Shown here in pieces: positions 1 to 8,276 of a DNA stretch of 64,000 bases. The position numbers were made by a program, and so were the translations under genes. How positions within the stretch are numbered: the stretch's first letter is position 1; every line of letters begins with the position of its first letter. The stretch lies in contig NZ_AUFO01000024.1 in NCBI RefSeq assembly GCF_000426545.1, positions 37,105 through 101,104 of the forward strand, given 5' to 3'. The DNA comes from Paenibacillus massiliensis subsp. panacisoli DSM 21345 (GTDB taxonomy: Bacteria > Bacillota > Bacilli > Paenibacillales > Paenibacillaceae). The notes under the pieces were generated by a model that was not told the DNA's origin, made no database searches, and saw nothing but the letters and a program-made list of their open reading frames with translations.

Positions 1-1409
1 GCTGTTGTCGCAGCTGTTACAACGCCTGATATGTCAGACATCTCACGGGCTAGTGATTCAGGGGCGCCACCTGCCAGGAATATGCTGCTCTGCTCTGTTC
101 TCTTGGGCATCATGAATTCTAATAACTCCCATGGATGAGAGCATGTTATGTGATCCATCTCGGTGGTGTTTGTGGTGTTTGATGAAGCAAGGTTGGTGGC
201 AGCATGTGTCTCCGTATATATGTCCAAAATTCGCTTCGTCATCACAGCTTCATCCCATTCGCCTCGCTTGGCTAATGCTTGCTGCGATTGACGGTGTCTC
301 AGCACAGGGTCGTCGATTAATAGAGCAAGCCTTTGATACAGCATATCCGCATTAGCTGGCTCAACCAGGAAGCCATCCTCCCCATCATGAATCATTTCCA
401 CGATGCCGCCTACGCCAGAAGCCACTACGGGCTTTCCGGCACTTTGGGCCTCGATAATGGAATACGGAAGATTGTCCTGCAGCGATGGAAGCACCACAAT
501 ATCCGCACGGGACAATAGCTGGGGAATATCCTTGCGCTTGCCAAGCAAATATACAGAAGCCTCCAGACCAAGAGTCGCAATCTGCTCCTCCAATGTCTTC
601 CTGAGCATACCATCGCCAATGATCCAGCAGACGAATGGATGACCGGAATCACGTAGCTTGGCAAGCGCCTTCAACAGGTATACATGTCCCTTGATGGCGA
701 CCAGTCGTGCCGGACAGGCAATGACAAGCTTATCCTCTTCTTGAGCATGCATAGGTACAGCTTTCATTAACGGCAAGGACATGCTGTGGACATAAAGCTC
801 CTGATCCAAGCCATAGGGAACAAGATCCGTACTGGCGTGGTGGACGCCCAGATCCCCCAATCTGCGAGTCAGCCAGCGGGAGGGGACAATCAAGCGATCA
901 GCAGACCTCACCCCGCTGTACTCCTCACAGACAAGATACGCGCGTTCTTGAGCAGTCCGATAGCGAATTTCACCATTTACTACCCACTCCGTAGCCAGAC
1001 ACCCATGAATGGAGAAGATTAATGGGGTACGCGCAGGCTTATACTTGGCACAAACTGCAGAGGCATAAATATCGTGAGCATGAATGATGTCATATTGCCC
1101 CAGCTTCGCCTGGATACAGGCCAGACCAAAAGCTGCCTTCTCGATCTCCTTTCGCAGAAGCCAGCTTGTCAGGGTGATCTGTTCCTGCTGCATGCGTGCC
1201 ATAATGGCTGCCTCAGCTTGATCCAGAAGCGGCTGCTTGGGGATCAGTCGTCCTTCTTTTACCAAGTAATAATGAGAGAGATTTGGATGCTGAGCGAGCA
1301 CCTCCACCTCATGACCCAAATCTTCTAGCCGTGAGGACATGCCCTGCAAATGTGTCGTCACTCCGCCTGTATGGGGGTATGGCCAGTAGGTTACAAGCAA
1401 AATCTTCAA
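1..1409 (-). CDS. GT4-family glycosyltransferase, 3' end outside the window
   Basis: The minus-strand frame is open from a TTG start at 1409 (GGAAGG ribosome site just upstream) through base 1, so the C-terminus is not seen. The start KILLVTYWPYPHTGGV is the N-terminal Rossmann domain of GT4 (GT-B fold) glycosyltransferases. Further on come VIACPARLVAIKGH, the nucleotide-sugar region LPSLQDNLPYSIIEAQ and the acceptor-side GKPVVASGVGGIVEMI. It would move a sugar from an activated nucleotide donor onto an extracellular polymer or protein; donor and acceptor are unknown. It closely resembles the glycosyltransferase at 50895-52106 (matching N-terminus, SIHGC and PSRWL segments), so the two are paralogues. 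The Thr/Asn-rich stretch after the GT-B fold looks like the start of an extra C-terminal region. Confidence 0.85.
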   Translation of the reverse strand, partial: MKILLVTYWPYPHTGGVTTHLQGMSSRLEDLGHEVEVLAQHPNLSHYYLVKEGRLIPKQPLLDQAEAAIMARMQQEQITLTSWLLRKEIEKAAFGLACIQAKLGQYDIIHAHDIYASAVCAKYKPARTPLIFSIHGCLATEWVVNGEIRYRTAQERAYLVCEEYSGVRSADRLIVPSRWLTRRLGDLGVHHASTDLVPYGLDQELYVHSMSLPLMKAVPMHAQEEDKLVIACPARLVAIKGHVYLLKALAKLRDSGHPFVCWIIGDGMLRKTLEEQIATLGLEASVYLLGKRKDIPQLLSRADIVVLPSLQDNLPYSIIEAQSAGKPVVASGVGGIVEMIHDGEDGFLVEPANADMLYQRLALLIDDPVLRHRQSQQALAKRGEWDEAVMTKRILDIYTETHAATNLASSNTTNTTEMDHITCSHPWELLEFMMPKRTEQSSIFLAGGAPESLAREMSDISGVVTAATT

Positions 1410-1587
1410 ACGAAGCCCTTCCTTTCCCGAACAACCGCTCACCTTACTGAGCAAATGTCACGATACGAACCCATCCCTTGGGTGAAAATCTTCGATCCTT
1501 GCAAAAGCATAGGTCACAAGGAGTTATACTATTTAATATATTCCACTCGTTGCCGTTGGTATGGACCTTAGTTGAAGCTATGGAACG

Positions 1588-1624
1588 AAAAAAACCTCAG
1601 GGATTCTTCTGAATCCTTCTGAGG
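1588..1624 (-). terminator. Rho-independent terminator after the siderophore uptake operon
   Basis: On the minus strand a stem CCTCAG-aa-GGATTC / GAATCC-ct-GAGG with a short AGAA loop is followed directly by seven T. It lies downstream of the ATPase gene ending at 2070 and before the glycosyltransferase start at 1409. Confidence 0.85.
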
Positions 1625-1635
1625 TAGATTGTGGA

Positions 1636-1848
1636 CTATTTCAAATATCAATGTGGGTCTAAGACCGCTGCAAGCAGGGAGCCCTCTCGACCACTGTTAA
1701 GCTTGTTGTTCTTGAACTAAGTTGTTAGCAGTTGAACAGCAAGCTTAAAGGCGGACACGGTCGTTTCTCTAGGTCTTCCCCACTTTCCGCTAACCATTAC
1801 GCTCTACAGATCATTAAAACCTGAAATTAGATCCGGTCAAGGTGCTAG
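1636..1848 (-). repeat. Full-length dispersed palindromic element, copy 1
   Basis: An imperfect palindrome of about 210 bp matching the element at 46011-46232 in reverse orientation. Shared blocks are GGTTAGCGGAAAG, GGGGAAG, CCTAGAGAAACGAC, CCGCCTTTAAGCTTGCTGTTC, then the mirror AGCAAGCTTAACAG, GGTCGA, AGGGCTCCCTGCTTGCAGCGG. The right end reads GATCCGGTCAAGGTGCTAG. The left end is degenerate. No coding capacity is apparent. It sits between an operon end and its terminator. Confidence 0.7.
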
Positions 1849-2069
1849 TTTCCATTATTAGTTTCTATTGTTAGTTATTATATCGCTATTTCTATTAATG
1901 ACTATCACTATGTCTATGGCTACTCTCTAAAACTGCAATCTATAACGGCCCTCTACTACGACTCAAATATAATACGGTTATTAATCTCTAATCTCTAATG
2001 ATTTTCTCTAATGATTTTCTCTAATCATTATTCACTCATCTCATATTTCCCATCTCATATACTACTCAC
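1849..2069. repeat. AT-rich tract of decayed short tandem repeats, no gene
   Basis: The stretch contains repeated TTCTATTGTTAG-like words and two copies of TCTAATGATTTTC, followed by TCTCATAT words. It lies immediately after the ATPase stop codon. No reading frame with a ribosome site was seen. It looks like slippage-generated spacer DNA. Confidence 0.5.
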
Positions 2070-2903
2070 TTATACATACTGAACGTTCTTCTTCGAGCGT
2101 TGCACCAATCTCCTGCCTTTACCGTGCGGAATGACAAGGGGAGTCCCAAAAATAGGGTCTGTGTCGATCTGACAACTCAGACCAAAGACAGCCTGAACCA
2201 TGTCCTTCGTCAAAACGATCTCTGGTGGCCCCTCGGTCCATACCGACTTGTCATGGACAGCCACAATGTGGTGTGCGTAGCGGCAGGCCAGATTCAGATC
2301 GTGCAGCACCATCACCACAGTACGCCCTTCCCGTTCATTTAGCTCAAACAACAAGTCTAGAATTTCAATCTGATGCGCCAGATCAAGGTAGGTCGTAGGC
2401 TCATCCAGTAACAACCAATCTGTATCCTGTGCAAGTGTCATGGCAATCCAGGCCCGCTGTCGCTGCCCACCAGACAAGGAGTCTACCGTACGCTCCGCGT
2501 AGACACTCATCCCTGTCTTGTCGAGCGCTTCACGAACGACTCGCTCATCCTCACGGCTCCATTGCTTCAGCCAGCTCTGATGGGGATAGCGTCCCTGGCG
2601 TGCCAACTGCAGCACCGTCAGCCCCTCAGGAGCGGTCGGCCCTTGTGGGAGAATAGCTAGCTTCCGGGCTACCTCCTTCGTTGGCATTTGCAGCAGATCC
2701 TTGCCATCCAAGAGCACACTACCCTGCTGTGGCCGCAGCAAGCGTGCCACTGTACGTAATAATGTTGATTTGCCGCATCCGTTGCTGCCGACAAATACCG
2801 TTATTTTTCCGGCTAATAGCTCTAGATCGAGCCCTTCAATGACCGGATCTCCTCCGTAGGAGATCGTTAAGTCACGAATGTCGAGTCCGCCTGTCTGTTG
2901 CAT
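2070..2903 (-). CDS. Iron-siderophore ABC transporter ATPase (FecE/FepC type)
   Basis: This 277-residue protein is the cytoplasmic energy-coupling subunit of a ferric-siderophore importer. Walker A is GSNGCGKST (about residue 39), the ABC signature LSGGQRQRAW (about 142), Walker B DWLLLDEPTTYLDLAHQ (about 161), and the switch histidine is in VMVLHDLNLACRYAHH. Length and the LDLAHQ/EVL pattern are typical of the FecE/FepC/FhuC group. It is the last gene of the uptake operon, 22 bases after the upstream permease stop. An extra basic tail (GRRLVQRSKK) extends beyond the core domain. Identity as a siderophore importer component is secure from the neighbours; the exact substrate is inferred. Confidence 0.93.
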   Translation of the reverse strand: MQQTGGLDIRDLTISYGGDPVIEGLDLELLAGKITVFVGSNGCGKSTLLRTVARLLRPQQGSVLLDGKDLLQMPTKEVARKLAILPQGPTAPEGLTVLQLARQGRYPHQSWLKQWSREDERVVREALDKTGMSVYAERTVDSLSGGQRQRAWIAMTLAQDTDWLLLDEPTTYLDLAHQIEILDLLFELNEREGRTVVMVLHDLNLACRYAHHIVAVHDKSVWTEGPPEIVLTKDMVQAVFGLSCQIDTDPIFGTPLVIPHGKGRRLVQRSKKNVQYV

Positions 2904-2925
2904 GGCAATTCACTCCCTATCCTGA

Positions 2926-3963
2926 TTAATGACGTCGATGACGAAGCAGCAGCATGATGAAGAATGGAGCGCCGATTGCGGCGGTGAATACGCCCGCTGG
3001 AATATCCAGCGGCTGAAAGAGCGTCCGTCCTGCGGTGTCCGCCAGCAAGAATAGCAATGCTCCGACTAGCGCTGCGGCGGGTAGCAGCCCGCCATAGGAT
3101 GGTCCGACAAGTCTGCGCGCAATATGTGGCCCAAGCAGGCCGATGAAGCCGACAGCTCCCACCAAGGCAACGGCCGATCCTGCCAATGCCACCGTAATCA
3201 GGAGCAAGCCCAGGCGCTGACGCTGTACAGCTGCGCCTACGCCAGCAGCCACCTGCTCGCCCAGCTCATGCACATTCAGATGTCGTGCGCAGATCATTGC
3301 AAGCGGTATAAATATCAGCGTCCACGGCAGCAGCGTCAGCACCTGCTCCCAGGAGGCTCCATATACGCTGCCAGTCAGCCAGATGTAAGCACGGCTCGCT
3401 GTGGTGATTGAGCTGAACGACAACATGAGCATGGTCAGGGAACTTGTACCCGCTGAGATGCCAATGCCGATCAATACGAGGCGAATCGGTGAGACGCCAT
3501 CCTTCCAGGCAAGGGCATAGATCAAGCCAGACACGAGAGCAGCACCGAACATGGCAGCAAGCGGTAGCCAGCGAATGCTGAGCTCCCCTCCGAGGAAAGC
3601 AATAAAGGCAACGGCAGCGACCGATGCTCCCCCTGTCATCCCGAGCACATCCGGGGAAGCCAGCGGATTACGAATTACTCCCTGCAGGATAGCCCCTGCC
3701 ACACTGAGACCCGCTCCGGCCAACATCGCCAGCACAAGCCGAGGTAGACGAAGCGTACCAATCACAAAAGCTGAATCTCCCCCCTGGCCAACAAGCGTAA
3801 GCAGCACTTGCCACGGTGACTCCCACTTGCTACCGAGAGACGCTCCCAGCACGAATGACATCATGAGAAGAAGCATCAATACCAGCAATGTCAGAGCAAT
3901 TCGTCGATCAGCCAGAAGGGATATACGCTCTTGACGACTACGAATCGGAACAAGACGACTCAT
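2926..3963 (-). CDS. Iron-siderophore ABC transporter permease (FecCD family), second subunit
   Basis: A 345-residue FecCD-type membrane permease with about ten predicted hydrophobic segments. Family landmarks are RLPRLVLAMLAGAGLSVAGA, QGVIRNPLASPDVLGMTGGA and GFIGLLGPHIARRLVG, the last forming the coupling helix that contacts the ATPase. The start codon overlaps the stop of the other permease in an ATGA arrangement, showing translational coupling and a heterodimeric FepD/FepG-like pair. It is transcribed from the Fur-controlled promoter upstream of the binding-protein gene. Confidence 0.93.
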   Translation of the reverse strand: MSRLVPIRSRQERISLLADRRIALTLLVLMLLLMMSFVLGASLGSKWESPWQVLLTLVGQGGDSAFVIGTLRLPRLVLAMLAGAGLSVAGAILQGVIRNPLASPDVLGMTGGASVAAVAFIAFLGGELSIRWLPLAAMFGAALVSGLIYALAWKDGVSPIRLVLIGIGISAGTSSLTMLMLSFSSITTASRAYIWLTGSVYGASWEQVLTLLPWTLIFIPLAMICARHLNVHELGEQVAAGVGAAVQRQRLGLLLITVALAGSAVALVGAVGFIGLLGPHIARRLVGPSYGGLLPAAALVGALLFLLADTAGRTLFQPLDIPAGVFTAAIGAPFFIMLLLRHRRH

Positions 3964-4985
3964 CCTGCGGCCTCCTTCCCCCGAAATCCAGTACGGGCAA
4001 TATAAATGAAGAATGGCATACCAATTAGTCCAGTCACGACTCCAAGCGGTAGCTCTCCCGGCTGCACTGGGAAGCGGGCGACAATATCCGCAGCAAGCAG
4101 CAGAATTCCGCCAAGCACGGCACTGTATGGAATGACCCAGCGATAATCAGTTCCGGCCAGATAGCGGGCAAAATGTGGCATAACCAGTCCAACGAAGCCG
4201 ATGGCTCCCGCCACCGCTACCGCACTACCCGCCAACAATACGACTGCAGCGGCAGCAATGGCTTTGACGAGCAGGGTACGCTGACCAAGACCTTTGGCTA
4301 CATCCTCACCAGAGCTGAGCACAGTTAGCGGGTAACCGAGCCCCAGAGCCGCGATTCCACCTGTAATCATATAAGGAAGCACCTGCTGTAGCAGCGGCAG
4401 CTCCTTGCCTGCTACCGAGCCTGCCAGCCAGAACAGTACATTTTGCAAGCCTGATTCGTCCAGCACGAGCACGCCCTGAGTCATGGCGCCGAACAAAGCG
4501 CTGAGCGCGGAACCAGCCAGCACTAGCCGAAGCGGTGACAGGCCTCCGCCTCCTAATGAACCAAGTACATAGACTAGCAGAGCTGCAATCGCAGCGCCTG
4601 CGAAGGCTGCCCACACGAGCTGTGACAGCGAGGACAACGGCAGAATTGTGAGCGCCAGAACCACCGCTAGCACAGCACCGGCATTGATCCCGAACAGCCC
4701 CGGTGAAGCCAGGGGATTGCGAGTAAGGGCTTGCATGAGTGCCCCGGCAATCGCCAGCGCTGCACCAACAGCCAAGGCGAACGCAGCCCGTGGTACACGC
4801 GTAGTCATGATGATCAATTGCTCATTGTTGGCCGGATTGTAGCTGACGAGCGCCTCCAGCGTTGTAGACGGGGCAATAGGTGTCGTTCCGAGTGCGATGC
4901 TGCCGATAAAAGCGACAGCAAGCAGCAACAGCGCGGCCACAAGGCCGATCAGCTTGCTACGGTTACGTTGCAAAAGTGGCTTCAC
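3960..4985 (-). CDS. Iron-siderophore ABC transporter permease (FecCD family), first subunit
   Basis: A 341-residue FecCD-family permease. It shows RVPRAAFALAVGAALAIAGA, QALTRNPLASPGLFGINAGA and GFVGLVMPHFARYLAG, corresponding to the same conserved blocks as its partner at 2926-3963. Eight to ten membrane segments are evident. It starts 148 bases after the binding-protein gene, separated by a strong hairpin, and its stop overlaps the next permease start. Together with its partner it forms the membrane channel for the siderophore bound by the lipoprotein at 5134-6177. Confidence 0.93.
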   Translation of the reverse strand: MKPLLQRNRSKLIGLVAALLLLAVAFIGSIALGTTPIAPSTTLEALVSYNPANNEQLIIMTTRVPRAAFALAVGAALAIAGALMQALTRNPLASPGLFGINAGAVLAVVLALTILPLSSLSQLVWAAFAGAAIAALLVYVLGSLGGGGLSPLRLVLAGSALSALFGAMTQGVLVLDESGLQNVLFWLAGSVAGKELPLLQQVLPYMITGGIAALGLGYPLTVLSSGEDVAKGLGQRTLLVKAIAAAAVVLLAGSAVAVAGAIGFVGLVMPHFARYLAGTDYRWVIPYSAVLGGILLLAADIVARFPVQPGELPLGVVTGLIGMPFFIYIARTGFRGKEAAG

Positions 4986-5056
4986 GATGATCCTCCCTCA
5001 TATCATGGTGCACAAACATCCAGGGCCAATGAAAAAAAGACAGAAGCGGCAAGCCA

Positions 5057-5097
5057 TATCGGCCGCCGCTATACGGAGCAACAGCGGCGCACCGATA
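5057..5097 (-). other. Intercistronic hairpin between binding-protein and permease genes
   Basis: TATCGG and CGCCGCT pair with AGCGGCG and CCGATA around a short loop; on the minus strand a run of seven T follows about 20 bases later (5032-5038). This could be a partial terminator or an RNA-stabilising hairpin giving more binding protein than permease, as is common for such operons. The function is inferred. Confidence 0.5.
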
Positions 5098-5133
5098 AAT
5101 ACCTCTCGGCACTTGCCGCTGCCCTGCCGCTCA

Positions 5134-6177
5134 TTAGTCCAGTTCGTAGAATTCCTTAAGATCCTTAAGCATCTCTTCGGCCGCCAATGGACCTGAGCCA
5201 CTGTTCCAGACGGCTGTATCCACCTGATAGACACGGTTCGCTTGCACGGCCTTGATATTCTTCCAAAGTGGATGCTCTGTCCACTCCTTGCGCAAGTCGA
5301 GGCGTCCATCATCGCGATCTGTGCTCGTCTGATCAAAAATGATGTCTGCATCCATTTGCGGAATGTTCTCCTTCGATACCAGCTTCACTCCCCACTCCTC
5401 GCTCTTCTGGACGTCAGGGCGTGTGAAGCCCAGCTCATCCAGGACCAGCGCCGAGAAGCCTGTATGGACAATACGTGCATGATCCGCACGGAAATCAACA
5501 ATTCCCACCTGCTGGTTCAACTTGTCACCCATCTTTTCCTTGAAATCGGCAACCTCGCTTGCCCAGCGATCTAGAAAGGCCTGCTCTTCAGTCTTCTTGT
5601 TCAGTGCATCCGCCGTCAACGACAGCGAATCCTTCCAGATATGCACTTCCTCCGTCATCACCGTTGGCGCTATGGCACTAAGCTGGTTATAGATTTCTTC
5701 ATGACGGGTCTTGGAGCCAATAATGACATCTGGCTTAAGTGCAGCGATCTCCTCCAGATTCGGCTGGTTCTCGGAGCCCAGATCCACGACCCCATCCATC
5801 CGTTCACGGATATAGTTATACCACGGCTTCTCAATCCATGCCTCTACGGCACCTACAGGCTTGACGTCCAGCGCCAATGAAGCATCAGTAGCTCCCTGGA
5901 ACAAGGTAACGACCTTCTGTGGCGTTCCCTTGATCACCGTCTCGCCCATGGCATGCTGAACAGTACGTTCCTCACCAGCTGCTGCGGAAGAGCCCTCCTG
6001 CCCCGCTGCGGTCGAACCCGACTGAGCGTTGGAGGTTGTAGCTTCACCACTGCCCGAGCTTGCGGTATTACCGGCACTTTGTCCGCATCCAGCCAATACG
6101 ACCAGCACAAGCAGACAAGCCGTAAACATCATGAACCCGGAGCGCCTCCGAAGTCCTTTATGGAATAAACTAAACAT
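5134..6177 (-). CDS. Ferric-siderophore-binding lipoprotein (SirA-like)
   Basis: This 347-residue lipoprotein captures a ferric siderophore outside the cell and hands it to the permeases. A basic start and hydrophobic stretch lead to the lipobox VVLAGC with Cys31, followed by a Ser/Gly/Ala-rich linker, then a class III binding protein fold. GATDASLALDVKPVGAVEAW, NLEEIAALKPDVIIGSK, LSAIAPTV and VDFRADHARI closely recall the staphyloferrin B receptor SirA of Staphylococcus (from memory), whose ligand is a citrate/2-oxoglutarate carboxylate siderophore. An AAAGGGGAG ribosome site precedes the ATG, and a Fur box lies 40 bases upstream. It is the first gene of the uptake operon. Ligand identity is inferred. 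Confidence 0.92.
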   Translation of the reverse strand: MFSLFHKGLRRRSGFMMFTACLLVLVVLAGCGQSAGNTASSGSGEATTSNAQSGSTAAGQEGSSAAAGEERTVQHAMGETVIKGTPQKVVTLFQGATDASLALDVKPVGAVEAWIEKPWYNYIRERMDGVVDLGSENQPNLEEIAALKPDVIIGSKTRHEEIYNQLSAIAPTVMTEEVHIWKDSLSLTADALNKKTEEQAFLDRWASEVADFKEKMGDKLNQQVGIVDFRADHARIVHTGFSALVLDELGFTRPDVQKSEEWGVKLVSKENIPQMDADIIFDQTSTDRDDGRLDLRKEWTEHPLWKNIKAVQANRVYQVDTAVWNSGSGPLAAEEMLKDLKEFYELD

Positions 6178-6215
6178 GAAATGGACACTCCCCTTTTTCT
6201 ATCTCAACCTTAATT

Positions 6216-6234
6216 GATATTGATTCTCATTATT
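6216..6234 (-). promoter_or_regulatory. Fur box upstream of the uptake operon
   Basis: GATATTGATTCTCATTATT is close to the 19-bp Fur consensus GATAATGATAATCATTATC. It lies about 40 bases upstream of the binding-protein start, a position suited to iron-dependent repression. Confidence 0.75.
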
Positions 6235-6410
6235 ACATGAAGCTTAAGGCTTGAAAATGAACATTTGCGTCAGCAGTTCTGGACATTTCCGACAGTAGGG
6301 ATATTTAAGAGAATGGCAATACTTATGAGAATCGTGGTATTAACGGAATGGTAAAAGGACAGTCCAAGAACACCCTAAAGTGATCCTGTGCTGTCCCTGA
6401 TTTAAAGGAT

Positions 6411-6617
6411 TTATGTAGACTGGCTCATTCGGTTCGCCAAGATACTCTTCTCCAGTCGGACTTCAAATAACTTCCGATTCAGATCCTGCTCGACGGCATG
6501 GAGGTGATACGCAGCCTGTGTAACTGTGTCCATGTGCAGCACACCCGCTCGCTTCGCGATGATGTTCATAGCGTCCAGTATGAGTTTGTTACATGTGACC
6601 AGTTGGTTTGTCTTCAC
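6411..6617 (-). CDS. Small protein of unknown function (68 aa)
   Basis: A GTG-started frame of 68 residues, predicted all-helical, with a central ILDAMNIIAKRAG and an LHAVEQDLNRKLFE segment. The size and helical hairpin loosely recall Spo0E-type aspartyl-phosphate phosphatases, but the SxxLD signature is not present, so this is not claimed. The only strong ribosome site (AAAGGAG) serves an ATG at 6672 in another frame that runs into this gene, so either the two are coupled or one frame has been damaged. It sits alone between the NtaA-type gene and the uptake operon. Confidence 0.4.
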   Translation of the reverse strand: MKTNQLVTCNKLILDAMNIIAKRAGVLHMDTVTQAAYHLHAVEQDLNRKLFEVRLEKSILANRMSQST

Positions 6618-6672
6618 GTTGGACGAGTTGTGCGTATTGCGAAGCGAGGTCTTCGCTGTTGGTACTTGTCAT
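6589..6672 (-). CDS. Possible 27-residue leader peptide or frameshifted start
   Basis: ATG at 6672 follows an excellent AAAGGAGTGGTGAC ribosome site and encodes MTSTNSEDLASQYAQLVQ and nine more residues before a TAA at 6589. It overlaps the start of the 68-residue frame (+1 shifted) by about 29 bases. It may be a coupling leader or the original N-terminus of the next gene after a frameshift. Confidence 0.3.
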   Translation of the reverse strand: MTSTNSEDLASQYAQLVQREDKPTGHM

Positions 6673-6830
6673 GTCACCACTCCTTTGTTATGGAGAGGTT
6701 AACATAAGGAATAGATGAATGTGGTACGTGGACACGTATCATTTTGCAGTATCAGTATTTATTTAGAAATAATCATCTATATTACTGAAGTTATGTTTTT
6801 GTTTGAGTTTACTGCCACCATTAACCACCT

Positions 6831-6868
6831 TAAAAACAACAAAGGCTATCCCTCTCAGGACAGCCCTT
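6831..6868 (-). terminator. Terminator after the siderophore biosynthesis operon
   Basis: On the minus strand AAGGGCTGTCC pairs with GGATAGCCTT around TGAGA and is followed by TTGTTGTTTTT. It lies 68 bases beyond the stop of the NtaA-type gene, the last gene of the operon. Confidence 0.8.
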
Positions 6869-6935
6869 GCTTTCATTCTATATACTGCACCACTCAAATT
6901 CTTTCCTTGAGCAGTCGCGGCACAGCTAGTATACC

Positions 6936-8276
6936 TCACACCAACTGCGTCGCAGGCAGTTCAGTCAGCCCCAAGTTCTCACGCAGTGTATTTCCAGTGT
7001 ACTCTGTACGGTAGATACTGCGGTTCTGCAGCTCAGGGATGACCTTCGTCACAAAATCCTCCAGTCCCGTCGGCAAAAGTGGCGGCATTAGATTGAAGCC
7101 ATCGGCCGCACCTGCCTCCAGCCAGCGCTGCATGGTATCGGCAATCTGAATCGGCGTACCCGCAACAGTAAAGTGTCCTCGTCCTCCCGCCGTTCGGATA
7201 ATCAGCTCTCGGATCGACAGCTGCTCCTCACGTGCGAGATTGACATACAGCTGGAAGCGCGCTTTCTGGCCCTGTATCTGCTCAAGCTGAGGTAAGCGTT
7301 CATAAGGAAGCGGTCCATCCAGCGGACAATCCGACAGATCTGTCTGCAGCAACGCCGACAAATTATAGAGCCCGTATTCGGAAGCGCTTAGTTCATTCAG
7401 CTCGCGTTCCTTCTCCTTCGCCTCTGCCTCGGTATCCCCCACAAAGGTAATCAGCCCCGGTAAAATCTTCAGTTGCTCAGGTCGGCGTCCCCATAGATTC
7501 AGCCTGCTCTTCAAATCCGTATAGAAGGCCACCGCCGACTCCATCGAAGGCTGTGCTGTGAACACAAGCTCTGCCCACCGGGCAGCGAATGAGCGCCCTG
7601 CCTCAGAGGAGCCTGCCTGTACAAGCACTGGCACCCCCTGAGGAGATCGTGGCAGATTGAGCGGACCAGCCACTGATAGATGCTTACCCTCATAGTCAGC
7701 AGCTTTGATCCGGTTCATATCCGCATATAATCCAGCCTCCTGATCGATCAGCAGCGCATCTTCAGCCCAGCCTGTCCACAGCTTAACAGCTGCCTCAACG
7801 AATTCATGGGCGCGATCGTAGCGGAGCGAGTGATCGAGATGGTTCTGCCTACCAAAGTTACGAGCAGTCGCATCACCTGTTGAGGTCACGATATTCCAGG
7901 CTGTTCGCCCACCGCTAATGTGATCCAGTGAAGCAAATTTGCGAGCGATATGGAAGGGCTCGTTATACGTGGTCGACGCCGTCGCCGTCAGACCGATCCG
8001 CTCCGTTACCGCTGATAGCGCAGCAAGCATGGTGAATGCCTCCAGCTGCGGAATGACACGATACTTCGTCATTTTGTTCAATCTGTATTTCTCTGCAATG
8101 AAGATGGAATCCATCTTCGCCTGCTCTGCCATCCGGGCCAGTCGCTCGTAATAGCGAAAGTCTGTTGCTAGCTGCGGACTAGCATCGGGATGACGCCAGC
8201 TTGCTTCGTGATGTCCCGTGCTGAGCAAGAACAGATTCAGGTGAAGCTGACGTCTTCCTTGGTCTGTTGTACTCAT
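6936..8276 (-). CDS. FMN-dependent monooxygenase, NtaA/SnaA/DszA family
   Basis: A 446-residue luciferase-like flavin monooxygenase. Landmarks are HHEASWRHPDA near the start, DSIFIAEKY, GLTATASTTYNEPFHIARKFASLDHISGGRTAWNIVTS split across the active-site barrel, YDRAHEFVEAAVKLW, and FTVAGTPIQIADTMQRW near the end. Family members (nitrilotriacetate and EDTA monooxygenases, sulfone monooxygenases) use FMNH2 supplied by a separate reductase, and none is visible here. Its ATG overlaps the RraA-like stop in ATGA, so it is translated as part of the siderophore operon. It is not the N-hydroxylase type that makes hydroxamates. It might modify or break down a carboxylate chelator; that is a hypothesis. 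Confidence 0.88.
   Translation of the reverse strand: MSTTDQGRRQLHLNLFLLSTGHHEASWRHPDASPQLATDFRYYERLARMAEQAKMDSIFIAEKYRLNKMTKYRVIPQLEAFTMLAALSAVTERIGLTATASTTYNEPFHIARKFASLDHISGGRTAWNIVTSTGDATARNFGRQNHLDHSLRYDRAHEFVEAAVKLWTGWAEDALLIDQEAGLYADMNRIKAADYEGKHLSVAGPLNLPRSPQGVPVLVQAGSSEAGRSFAARWAELVFTAQPSMESAVAFYTDLKSRLNLWGRRPEQLKILPGLITFVGDTEAEAKEKERELNELSASEYGLYNLSALLQTDLSDCPLDGPLPYERLPQLEQIQGQKARFQLYVNLAREEQLSIRELIIRTAGGRGHFTVAGTPIQIADTMQRWLEAGAADGFNLMPPLLPTGLEDFVTKVIPELQNRSIYRTEYTGNTLRENLGLTELPATQLV

Noticed and set aside
1636..1848. Insertion sequence
   Set aside because: Inverted ends exist, but there is no transposase frame and no obvious target duplication; reported as a non-coding repeat.
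6411..6617. Spo0E-type phosphatase
   Set aside because: Size and helices are suggestive, but the SxxLD signature is missing (HLHAVEQDL instead).
6936..8276. Hydroxamate-forming N-hydroxylase
   Set aside because: The motifs are those of luciferase-like NtaA monooxygenases, not FAD/NADPH lysine or ornithine N-hydroxylases.
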